Source: JASBZA01 sp964392065 (GTDB lineage: Bacteria > Bacillota > Clostridia > Saccharofermentanales > Fastidiosipilaceae). Taken from it: 19,541 nt of DNA. A model generated the notes under the pieces. It worked only from the letters and a program-made list of their open reading frames with translations, was not told where the DNA came from and made no database searches. Position numbers and translations under genes: made by a program. The stretch spans positions 1 through 19,541 of the forward strand of contig CAYMOG010000026.1 in assembly GCA_964392065.1 (NCBI GenBank). Direction: 5' to 3'. Position 1 is the first letter of the stretch. The number at the start of each line of letters is the position of its first letter. Shown in pieces: positions 1-6,375 of the stretch.

Positions 1-144
1 GCAAAAAAGGATACAAAAGCCACGTTGCAAAAACACTCCTAAGAAATCGCGAGATACAAATCGCCACCACTTCTGCGCCACTATTACTCCATTTATGCTA
101 TCCTAATACTAGATTATCAAATGTACGGGGGGCTATTAACCACT

Positions 145-1818
145 ATGAAAAGAGATTTTAAGTTCAATGTATTTAACATTAAAGAATCGTTTGAGAAAGC
201 ATTCAACAGTGTACAAGAAAATAACACTAAACGAAGGAGGCGCCAGCCCTGGTGGGTTCTATTGCTGCTGACCCTTGTAATATTATTCGTATATTATTTT
301 GTTCGCTTACCGTCCTTGAGTCCCATGTCCTATGACCTGTATTTTACAATTATCTTGGGCCTAGGTATTTATTGGGTATTGGCTCTATTTTTCGGACGTA
401 GACCTAAACTTTTCTTCCCTCTAAGAATATCGGCCTTTATAGCCCTTGTATGTGTACTGTTTCCTGCAATCTTAACTTTTATAGGCTCACCTATTTTCAT
501 GTCGAGGTCCTACAATCGCATGATTGATGTTAAGCCCGGAGTCTTCGATGAAGAAGTAGAGCAAATCAATATCGCCCAAGTGCCAGTTGTCGATAGAGAA
601 GCTGCTGCTGTTATTGGCGAGAAGGAAATGGGGGCGGTAGGAGACTTAGTGTCGCAATTCGATATTGCAGAGTACTATTCTCAGATTAACATAGCCGGTA
701 AACCCATACGCGTCTCTCCTCTACAATATAATGATTTCTTTAAGTACCTCTGGAATTTCCGTGAAGGTATTCAGTACTACGTGAGTGTTGATATGACAAC
801 ACAAGAGGGTGAATTAAATCAATTAGCAGAACCTATTTTCTACTCTAGTAGCGACTATCTTCTTAGAGATCTCAAACGCCACCTGCGCTTCCAGTACCCA
901 TTCTGGCTCCTCGGAGAAACAAACTTCGAAATTGACGACAACGGTAAGGCATACTATGTCACGCCTAAGCTGACTAATCGCATCGCATTATTCAATGCTC
1001 CAGACACAGCCGGTGTCATCATCACGGATGCAAATTCTGGAGAGAGTACCTATTACGACAATAGTAGCATCCCTGAATGGGTAGATCGTGCCTATCCATC
1101 CGAATATATCATCAATCAATTAAATTGGCATGGATTGTATGAACGCGGCTACTTCAACACAATTTTCGGCCAAAGAAACGTCCGGACTACTACAGAGGGC
1201 TACAATTACATCTCCCTAGGCACAGATATTTATCTCATTACTGGAGTGACATCTGTAAGATCCGACACATCGAATCTAGGCTTCTACTATGTAAACCTAA
1301 GGACGAAGGAAGCTTCTTTCTATCAACAACCATCCGCTACAGAGTATGCGGCAATGGAATCCGCAAGAGGTAAAGTTCAAGAGAAAAGTTACGTGCCCAC
1401 CTTCCCTGTAATCCTTAACATTCAAGGAAGACCTGTATACTTCATGTCGCTGAAAGATCAGTCCAGAACTGCGAAAATGTTTGCACTCGTGGATGCAGAA
1501 CAGTTCACCAATGTTGTCGTAGGAGATACGGTATCTGAAGTTATAGGTCAATACTATGAGCTAAATCCAGGACAAGAAATTCCACCGGATATCGATGCCC
1601 AATACGAAGAATTTACGATACAAGCGATACATAGCGTCGTAGAGGAAGGAAATACCGTACTTTACTTCACAACAATGGAAAACGATAAGATGTATCGTGT
1701 TGATCCACTCGTATCTGGCCCTAGAATCATCTTCACCCAAGAAGGCGACACACTCAAAGTTCTGACACAAGAGAGCAGCAGTTATGAAGTAGTTACCCAT
1801 ATACAGTTCCCGGAATAA
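145..1818 (+). CDS. Membrane-anchored protein with large extracytoplasmic domain, conserved in Firmicutes, function unknown
   Basis: A 557-residue protein. An in-frame ATG at 121 is less likely than 145, because a G-rich ribosome binding site (about 126-132) lies 12 bases before 145. The N-terminus is basic (KRRRR, residues 29-33) and is followed by three hydrophobic segments at about 36-54, 64-83 and 93-113. The positive-inside rule puts residues 115-557 outside the cell. That domain is rich in aromatic and beta-type stretches, with segments such as LRFQYPFW, FEIDDNGKAYYV and YFMSLKDQ. From memory, proteins of this shape occur in many Clostridia, sometimes annotated only as Tat-signal proteins; I know of no assigned function. 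I see no lipobox and no Cys pair. It stands alone: the upstream 144 bases show no clear gene or promoter, and a terminator follows immediately. It could be a cell-envelope or stress protein, but nothing in the sequence proves that. Confidence 0.8.
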   Translation: MKRDFKFNVFNIKESFEKAFNSVQENNTKRRRRQPWWVLLLLTLVILFVYYFVRLPSLSPMSYDLYFTIILGLGIYWVLALFFGRRPKLFFPLRISAFIALVCVLFPAILTFIGSPIFMSRSYNRMIDVKPGVFDEEVEQINIAQVPVVDREAAAVIGEKEMGAVGDLVSQFDIAEYYSQINIAGKPIRVSPLQYNDFFKYLWNFREGIQYYVSVDMTTQEGELNQLAEPIFYSSSDYLLRDLKRHLRFQYPFWLLGETNFEIDDNGKAYYVTPKLTNRIALFNAPDTAGVIITDANSGESTYYDNSSIPEWVDRAYPSEYIINQLNWHGLYERGYFNTIFGQRNVRTTTEGYNYISLGTDIYLITGVTSVRSDTSNLGFYYVNLRTKEASFYQQPSATEYAAMESARGKVQEKSYVPTFPVILNIQGRPVYFMSLKDQSRTAKMFALVDAEQFTNVVVGDTVSEVIGQYYELNPGQEIPPDIDAQYEEFTIQAIHSVVEEGNTVLYFTTMENDKMYRVDPLVSGPRIIFTQEGDTLKVLTQESSSYEVVTHIQFPE

Positions 1819-1820
1819 GA

Positions 1821-1850
1821 AAATGCCTTCCACATCGGAAGGCATTTTTT
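1821..1850 (+). terminator. Rho-independent terminator after the membrane protein gene
   Basis: A perfect 11-bp stem (1821-1831 with 1837-1847) closes a 5-base loop, and T bases run from 1845 to 1850. It starts two bases after the stop of the + strand gene. Its right end overlaps the stop codon of the convergent gene (1849-1851), and the A-run on its left side could let it work for the minus strand too. Confidence 0.9.
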
Positions 1851-2397
1851 AATCTTCTTGGTAGATGGCGCGTTCGCCGCCAATTCTCTTAAGTCGGCTC
1901 CTAGCCGCCGTGATGTGAGCAAAACCTAATTCGGTAATCCCTAAGCGAACAGGCACCGCAACAGGTCTCAGATGCATACCGATAAAACTGTCCCCTATAT
2001 CAATACCCGCGACTGCTTGGATATGTTCTACTAAACAAGGTTCTTCTAAGTGATTCCAATACGCTGTGGCAAAAGATCCACCTGCATTAGGTCTAGGAAT
2101 TGCATTCACCTCATGGATAAAATGCTCTTTGGCATAGCGCTTAGGAATTACAAGTGCTCGATTTAAATGTTCACAGCATTGGACTGCTAATACTACGTGC
2201 TTATTGGATAAATATTCTAATACAGCGGAAATTATTATTTCGCCTATTTCGGTACTAGAAGCCTTACCTATATGACCTCCCTGTACTTCACTCGATGACC
2301 CACCAAGAACGACAAGGTCGCCTTCATCTAGAGGGACTTTTTCGAGGAACGCTTCCATTACGAGATTTATTTCTGTTTTCAATTGTTCTCTATTCAT
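1849..2397 (-). CDS. UPF0340 / TIGR01440 family protein (YwlG-type, DUF436)
   Basis: 182 residues, the usual length for the family. Diagnostic blocks are visible: GGSSSEVQGGHIGKASS (32-48), QCCEHLNRALV (73-83), PNAGGS (103-108) and GIDIGDSFIGMHLRPVAVPV (131-150). Orthologues such as Bacillus subtilis YwlG have no established biochemical role that I know of. The conserved Cys-Cys-Glu-His and the glycine/serine-rich loop suggest a ligand or metal pocket, which is inference. The ATG shares one base with the stop codon of the upstream desulfidase gene (TAATG), so translation is probably coupled. It is the last gene of the satD operon and ends at the bidirectional-looking hairpin. No membrane segment or signal peptide is present. 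Confidence 0.9.
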   Translation of the reverse strand: MNREQLKTEINLVMEAFLEKVPLDEGDLVVLGGSSSEVQGGHIGKASSTEIGEIIISAVLEYLSNKHVVLAVQCCEHLNRALVIPKRYAKEHFIHEVNAIPRPNAGGSFATAYWNHLEEPCLVEHIQAVAGIDIGDSFIGMHLRPVAVPVRLGITELGFAHITAARSRLKRIGGERAIYQED

Positions 2398-3680
2398 TAT
2401 TTCACCATCAATTTCAATATCTCAATATCGGTTTCTCGCATGCCACTTCGCGCTACGAAACCTACATTACGGATTGTTTCTTCTACGTCTTTACCTACAA
2501 TACCTTCACCTGTACGATAAACCCTATGACGCCTCGCCATTTCCAAAGCGATAAATGCATCGTGGAGGGCAGCTGCAATTTTACCAGCACAAGAGCTCTT
2601 AGCACCATCACAAATCATACCACCCGTCGTCGCAATTGTATTAACAATTTGCATCGAAATTTCTTCGTAGGTTAAGCCTTTGACATAAGCTAAGCCTGCA
2701 GCGGCAGCGGCCGAAGCACTCACAACACCACAAAACGCAGACAGCTTACCTATAAATTGTTTCTGATGTACCGCTAGGAGGTTGGAGACAAGAAGGCCAC
2801 GAAGTAGTAGATCCCGAGGCCAGTTTTGTTCTTTGGCAAAAATAATAAGTGGCACAGAAACGGTTAAGCCTTGATTGCCGGAACCAGAGTTTATCACCAC
2901 CGGTAAACTCGACCCGCCCATGCGGGCATCAGAACCTGCGGCGGTATAAGCTTTTGCGCGATCGTAGGTGTCACAATTAAGGTTGGATTCTAGTATAGTT
3001 CGGCCCACCTGAGCACCATAGGGTCTGGCCAACCCTTCTTCTGAGACCGCAAAATTATACTGGATTTGCCGGTCAAGTAGTGCGCGTAATTCCTCATCTA
3101 TAGTAACCGACCGTGCATAGTCTAGAATCTTCTCAACCGAAAGTTGGGATCGATCGACCACATGGTCGTCTACCGAAGTGATTGCATTATCTAATAGCAC
3201 CTCTCCATTACGTATGATCTTGTTTATGCGCGTATGGTCGTATTGAATTTCCACGGAAGCATGATTTTCTAGTGTGTGTAACTCCGTTCGTAGGTACAAG
3301 TTTTCTTCGTTCTCAACGAGATGAACCTGAATTATTTGTTTCTGAAGTAGTGACATCGCATCCGCAAGATCAGCTTCAGTCACCGCATCGAGCACCTCTA
3401 AACCTAGCTCTTGATCGCCAGCCACAAGCCCTATCGCCGTCGCAACAGGTATCCCTCTCAAACCTCCAGAATTAGGTACGACAACACCTTTGACATTCTT
3501 GATAATATTCCCACTACAATAGACATCGACTTGCAAAATTTCGTGCCAAGCTTCACCTAAGACATCTCGAGCTTTCGCAGCAGCTAGGGCAATAGCAATA
3601 GGCTCCGTGCAGCCGAGAGCCGGAATCAACTCTTTTTGCAAAATTTCCTTACAACATTGTTCGAATTTCAAATCCACCAT
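2397..3680 (-). CDS. cyuA: L-cysteine desulfidase / UPF0597 (serine dehydratase alpha-like) Fe-S enzyme
   Basis: 427 residues, full length for UPF0597. Enzymes of this family (CyuA/YhaM, archaeal CdsB) split L-cysteine to sulfide, ammonia and pyruvate using a [4Fe-4S] cluster; related enzymes deaminate serine. Visible motifs: GCTEPIA with Cys24, LSAFCG with Cys317, and GGMICDGAKSSCAGK with Cys357 and Cys364. Cys24, Cys317 and Cys357 match in order and spacing the three cluster ligands I recall for the archaeal enzyme (the last two 40 residues apart). The glycine-rich NSGSGNQG (264-271) is also typical. The ATG follows a GGAG-type site. The gene lies 30 bases after the DUF3307 gene and overlaps the next gene by one base. 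The exact substrate (cysteine versus serine or another amino acid) cannot be fixed from sequence; cytosolic, oxygen-sensitive. Confidence 0.85.
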   Translation of the reverse strand: MVDLKFEQCCKEILQKELIPALGCTEPIAIALAAAKARDVLGEAWHEILQVDVYCSGNIIKNVKGVVVPNSGGLRGIPVATAIGLVAGDQELGLEVLDAVTEADLADAMSLLQKQIIQVHLVENEENLYLRTELHTLENHASVEIQYDHTRINKIIRNGEVLLDNAITSVDDHVVDRSQLSVEKILDYARSVTIDEELRALLDRQIQYNFAVSEEGLARPYGAQVGRTILESNLNCDTYDRAKAYTAAGSDARMGGSSLPVVINSGSGNQGLTVSVPLIIFAKEQNWPRDLLLRGLLVSNLLAVHQKQFIGKLSAFCGVVSASAAAAAGLAYVKGLTYEEISMQIVNTIATTGGMICDGAKSSCAGKIAAALHDAFIALEMARRHRVYRTGEGIVGKDVEETIRNVGFVARSGMRETDIEILKLMVK

Positions 3681-3710
3681 AGTATCTCTTCTCCACTTGT
3701 ATTACTTCTA

Positions 3711-4406
3711 TTATAGTACGCTTAGTAAGAAATATGCGAGGACAACATAGAGAATACTAAATAACGTGCCAATCAAATAATACTCAGCAAACTGCCGATT
3801 ATTCTCAATTTGCTTGAACCGCGCAATAGACTTTGCCGTATAAATGAGTCCAATGGCAGCCACCTGTCCCCAAACCAAGAAAACCGCGGACAAAATACGC
3901 TCCATATTCCCAATTACAGCGCCTGCGCCTTCCACCGAATGTATTTCTGGATCCACATACTGATATTTTGCAAACATCACCTTGAAACTCACATTTGCCG
4001 GTTTCAAAATTAATACAATCAGCAAAACACCCTTAACCACATCTCGAGACAGCACACCGTAAGAGAACTGCGCCCCATCCGCCGCAAATACTAACTCACT
4101 GACACCTAGAATAAGCACAATATGTAGCGCTTGATCAATAAGGTATCCAATTCTCCCTCGAATTTTCAATAAATCCAGAAGCAAATGCCCTAATAAAATA
4201 AGCAATACAGGCAAAATTAACACTAAGCCCTGAACAAGTCCCCAGAAAACTACGCCTAACAATAAACCCCCATGAATCGCCATGTGTTGCCATAACCCTA
4301 CACTGCTCTTCATCTTTCTATTGGCCAAAGCCTCCGACTGCAACGGATAATCCCCAAGAACATGGGCCAATAAGAGTACGAGTGATAAATTATTCAATAT
4401 TCCCAT
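3711..4406 (-). CDS. DUF3307 multi-spanning membrane protein, partner of SatD
   Basis: 231 residues with five or six hydrophobic segments (about 7-22, 46-79, 93-108, 123-137, 172-190, 210-230). The N-terminal AHVLGDYPLQSEALANRK block is the signature of DUF3307. His and Asp appear in pairs four residues apart in or beside the helices: H15/D19, H41/H45, H74/D78 and D91/H95. That arrangement resembles the metal sites of membrane-embedded hydrolases, but no activity is known to me. Its ATG lies inside the end of satD (17-base overlap) with a GGAG site nine bases upstream, so the two are translationally coupled. The pairing of SatD with DUF3307 recurs in Firmicutes (from memory), which supports a joint function. 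The last residues and the next gene are 30 bases apart. Confidence 0.85.
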   Translation of the reverse strand: MGILNNLSLVLLLAHVLGDYPLQSEALANRKMKSSVGLWQHMAIHGGLLLGVVFWGLVQGLVLILPVLLILLGHLLLDLLKIRGRIGYLIDQALHIVLILGVSELVFAADGAQFSYGVLSRDVVKGVLLIVLILKPANVSFKVMFAKYQYVDPEIHSVEGAGAVIGNMERILSAVFLVWGQVAAIGLIYTAKSIARFKQIENNRQFAEYYLIGTLFSILYVVLAYFLLSVL

Positions 4407-5055
4407 AGTAGCTCTCCAATACTTCGGATAAAGTCTCTCTAAGCTGTAAGTAAACTTTAATATTACCCAAATTTAATCGCTTGCTCAGAGAACTGTTGGT
4501 AATACCTATAGCATCTGCAAAATCGTTTTGTTTGAAATCAGAAGTATAGATACCTGCATCTAACATCTGTGCAAAAGTCTGCTGTTGTAAATCTGTCCAC
4601 TCAGATTTTAGAGTCTCTCCTGCTAATAATAAACTATTTAGAATATTATCCGTCCTATTATCAGGCCCTCGGAATAGGACATGTGATTTTCCATTCCAAT
4701 TATTCTTATGAACGCGATCAATTGCGTCACGTGCATGCCAGAAGACATCACCGTCGGCCCCAATACTATATTCCGTATTAATATCCGTAAATATCTCTCC
4801 TAAACCAACCCCTATTCGGCAAGGTACAGGAATACTTATCTGTAAAGTATCCAAGAGTTCCCACAATCTTCCATCGACTTCTAACAGTACCTGAAATTCA
4901 TCGCCTATCGTAAGCGTGAATGGCGATACAATAAAATCTTCATACTTATGATTAAGCATCTTAAGAACTTCTTGTAGCTCCTTTTGGATCGCCCGTCTAT
5001 TCTTCAATTGTCTAGATTGGATAAGATCTCCAATTACTGCTATGTAAAGTGTCAT
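4390..5055 (-). CDS. satD: SatD family protein: cyclase-like domain plus helix-turn-helix
   Basis: The start at 5055 is chosen over a longer reading because AGGAGG sits five bases upstream; this gives 221 residues. SatD is named after a gene of the Streptococcus mutans secretion and acid tolerance operon; its chemistry is not known to me. Residues 1-130 align by eye with class III nucleotidyl cyclases: AVIGDLIQSR with Asp10 at the first metal position, LTIGDEFQVLL with Asp52 at the second, RIGVGLGEIFT (80-90), and ADGDVFWHARDAID with Arg109 where cyclases have the catalytic Asn-x-x-x-Arg (the Asn is Phe here). Residues about 170-205 look like a helix-turn-helix (FADAIGITNSSLSKRLN). It heads an operon with DUF3307, a desulfidase-type enzyme and UPF0340, and starts beside a 28-bp palindrome array that it may bind. 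Soluble, no signal peptide. The SatD call is firm; the cyclase likeness is inference. Confidence 0.85.
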   Translation of the reverse strand: MTLYIAVIGDLIQSRQLKNRRAIQKELQEVLKMLNHKYEDFIVSPFTLTIGDEFQVLLEVDGRLWELLDTLQISIPVPCRIGVGLGEIFTDINTEYSIGADGDVFWHARDAIDRVHKNNWNGKSHVLFRGPDNRTDNILNSLLLAGETLKSEWTDLQQQTFAQMLDAGIYTSDFKQNDFADAIGITNSSLSKRLNLGNIKVYLQLRETLSEVLESYYGNIE

Positions 5056-5066
5056 GATTCCTCCTC

Positions 5067-5150
5067 TTGCCACAAACAAGGAAAATTTATAAAGTTTCCT
5101 TATTTAAGGAAATTAAAAATATTTTCCTTATATAAGGAAAATAACACAAT
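5067..5150. repeat. Three 28-bp iterations with TTTCCTTA..TAAGGAAA palindromes, probable operator
   Basis: In the divergent gap between satD and the sulfoxide reductase gene, the half-site AAGGAAA occurs at 5078, 5106 and 5134, exactly 28 bases apart. The two right-hand copies have the matching left half TTTCCTT at 5095 and 5123. One forms an 18-base near-perfect palindrome (5095-5112), the other a perfect 22-base palindrome (5121-5142). The first unit (from 5067) keeps only four of seven bases of the left half. A plausible minus-strand -10 for satD (TATAAA, 5091-5086) lies between units one and two, so palindrome 5095-5112 would fill the promoter spacer. This fits a repressor or autoregulator site; the SatD helix-turn-helix is an obvious candidate binder, which is inference. 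Confidence 0.75.
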
Positions 5151-5213
5151 GTGCTGGATTTATCAAGGAGCCTTCCTATATACTATGGAATAATTTATAA
5201 AAGAGGTGCATCC

Positions 5214-5684
5214 ATGTCCTATATACTTTTGAATGAACAAGTTAAAAATATTTTATCGGTAGACGATGGCCTACTGTCTTCCGCCTGTAATGTGACGGCC
5301 TTGCTTTGGCATGCGTTAGAGGATATAAATTGGCTAGGGTTCTATTATGTGGATGAAACTTCAAATTGTTTACGTTTGGGACCATTTCAGGGACAAGTTG
5401 CCTGCACACAAATCGCTTATGGCAAAGGCGTCTGTGGTACCGCTTGGGAAACTGGAGAACTACAGAGGGTGGAGGATGTCCATGCCTTCCCGGGCCATAT
5501 CGCTTGTGATCAAGCCTCGAATTCGGAGATTGTCTTACCTTTGAAGCGAAATGGTCAAGTGTTCGCTGTATTAGATATCGATAGTCCAAGTTATGGCCGT
5601 TTCCGGCCTGCTGACGAGGAAGGGCTGAAGAGAATTCAATCTACCATAGAAGACTTCTTACAAGAACTTATGGCACCGCTCTAG
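5214..5684 (+). CDS. msrC: GAF-domain free methionine-(R)-sulfoxide reductase (fRMsr)
   Basis: 156 residues, one GAF domain, the normal size. The enzyme reduces free L-methionine-(R)-sulfoxide to methionine in the cytosol. All three Cys of the catalytic/resolving set are present: Cys64 (ACTQI), Cys74 (GKGVCGTAWE) and Cys98 (HIACDQASNSEIVLP), in the spacing of the E. coli YebR-type enzyme. The typical LGFYYV and AVLDIDSP strands are also there. The start at 5214 follows AAGAGGTG and matches the family N-terminus; an upstream in-frame ATG at 5151 would fall in the promoter region. A possible -10 (TATACT, 5179-5184) lies just downstream of the palindrome array, so the gene may share control with satD. 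Its 3' end overlaps the convergent GatD-like gene by 17 bases, with no terminator seen. Confidence 0.92.
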   Translation: MSYILLNEQVKNILSVDDGLLSSACNVTALLWHALEDINWLGFYYVDETSNCLRLGPFQGQVACTQIAYGKGVCGTAWETGELQRVEDVHAFPGHIACDQASNSEIVLPLKRNGQVFAVLDIDSPSYGRFRPADEEGLKRIQSTIEDFLQELMAPL

Positions 5685-6375
5685 GGTCTAAGAGCTCTTC
5701 TATTCTCTTCTCATACGCTTGAATGGCTAGGGCATGATAGGGCATATGTAGTGATTCTCCTGGGAACAGATCGCCAAACCACCGTTCAGTGAACAATGGA
5801 TTCATGATCAAGAATGGACCAAGTAAATAGGTGCCGATAAAATTTTTATAATGTACACCTTCTTCCTTGCTCTCCTGGTTTAAACCCATGCCCTTAATGG
5901 CAGGACAAAATGTTGGAAACGCTCCTGTTTTGAAAACTTGCGTAAATTGTGACTTCGAACCTACTATCCGCAAACCGTCTTTTTCCCCGAGAAATATAGC
6001 ATTAATTCTTTTGAGCATTTGTTGTTTGGCATAAAAGGGGAAAATATTCAGTGCTTGTACTGTCTCATCCGAAGTTTCTATGTATTGGCCGAAAATTTCC
6101 ACTGCATTTCCTATGGCCAAAAACGCCTGCCCATCCTCAATACGTTGACGTATGCGCTCGACATAAGGCATAAGTTTTTGAATCGCAAGGACTTGAGCTT
6201 GTTCAGACATGGGACCGAAATAAACAAGCTCCACATCGCCTTCGATGAAACGTGGAGTCTCTAGAATTTGCGTTCTTAAGATTTCAGCTTCTGGGAAAAT
6301 CTTCTGTATATACTCCATATCGCCATTACTTCCAAAAAGATTGGCCACCTCAGCAAATAAAAACTCTATGCGCAT
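5668..6375 (-). CDS. gatD: GatD-like class I glutamine amidotransferase, catalytic Cys and His missing
   Basis: 235 residues, the length of GatD, the glutaminase half of lipid II isoglutaminyl synthase, which feeds ammonia to MurT. The frame of the family is clear: an N-terminal NLFGSNGD block (12-19), EQAQ (58-61), FLAIGNAVEIFGQY (85-98), FPFYAKQQ (112-119) and YKNFIGTYLLGPFLIMNP (177-192). However, where active GatD has LAICGGYQ the sequence is LAIGNAVE, so the nucleophile Cys is Gly89. In the GTYLHGP motif the His is Leu185. The only Cys is residue 157. The reading frame is unbroken and flanking motifs are good, so this is substitution rather than decay. The ATG shares one base with the murT stop (TAATG), implying a coupled pair and a complex. 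I infer a structural or regulatory subunit, or a different reaction; glutamine hydrolysis is unlikely. Confidence 0.8.
   Translation of the reverse strand: MRIEFLFAEVANLFGSNGDMEYIQKIFPEAEILRTQILETPRFIEGDVELVYFGPMSEQAQVLAIQKLMPYVERIRQRIEDGQAFLAIGNAVEIFGQYIETSDETVQALNIFPFYAKQQMLKRINAIFLGEKDGLRIVGSKSQFTQVFKTGAFPTFCPAIKGMGLNQESKEEGVHYKNFIGTYLLGPFLIMNPLFTERWFGDLFPGESLHMPYHALAIQAYEKRIEELLDPRAVP

Noticed and set aside
3710..3715. TATAAT on the minus strand at the end of the DUF3307 gene, 30 bases before the desulfidase gene
   Set aside because: No -35 at a suitable distance and no extended TG; the genes look like one operon. Kept only as a possible internal promoter.
5151..5213. Upstream ATG giving a 21-residue longer fRMsr
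   Set aside because: The extension has no family match and would remove the promoter region; the site at 5214 has a ribosome binding site.
5668..5684. 17-base tail-to-tail overlap of fRMsr and GatD-like genes as a possible frameshift or assembly error
   Set aside because: Both C-termini look normal in length and both frames are intact; short convergent overlaps occur in compact genomes.
5668..6375. GatD-like gene as a pseudogene
   Set aside because: The frame is complete, length is normal and the surrounding motifs are well kept, so loss of Cys and His looks like a selected change.
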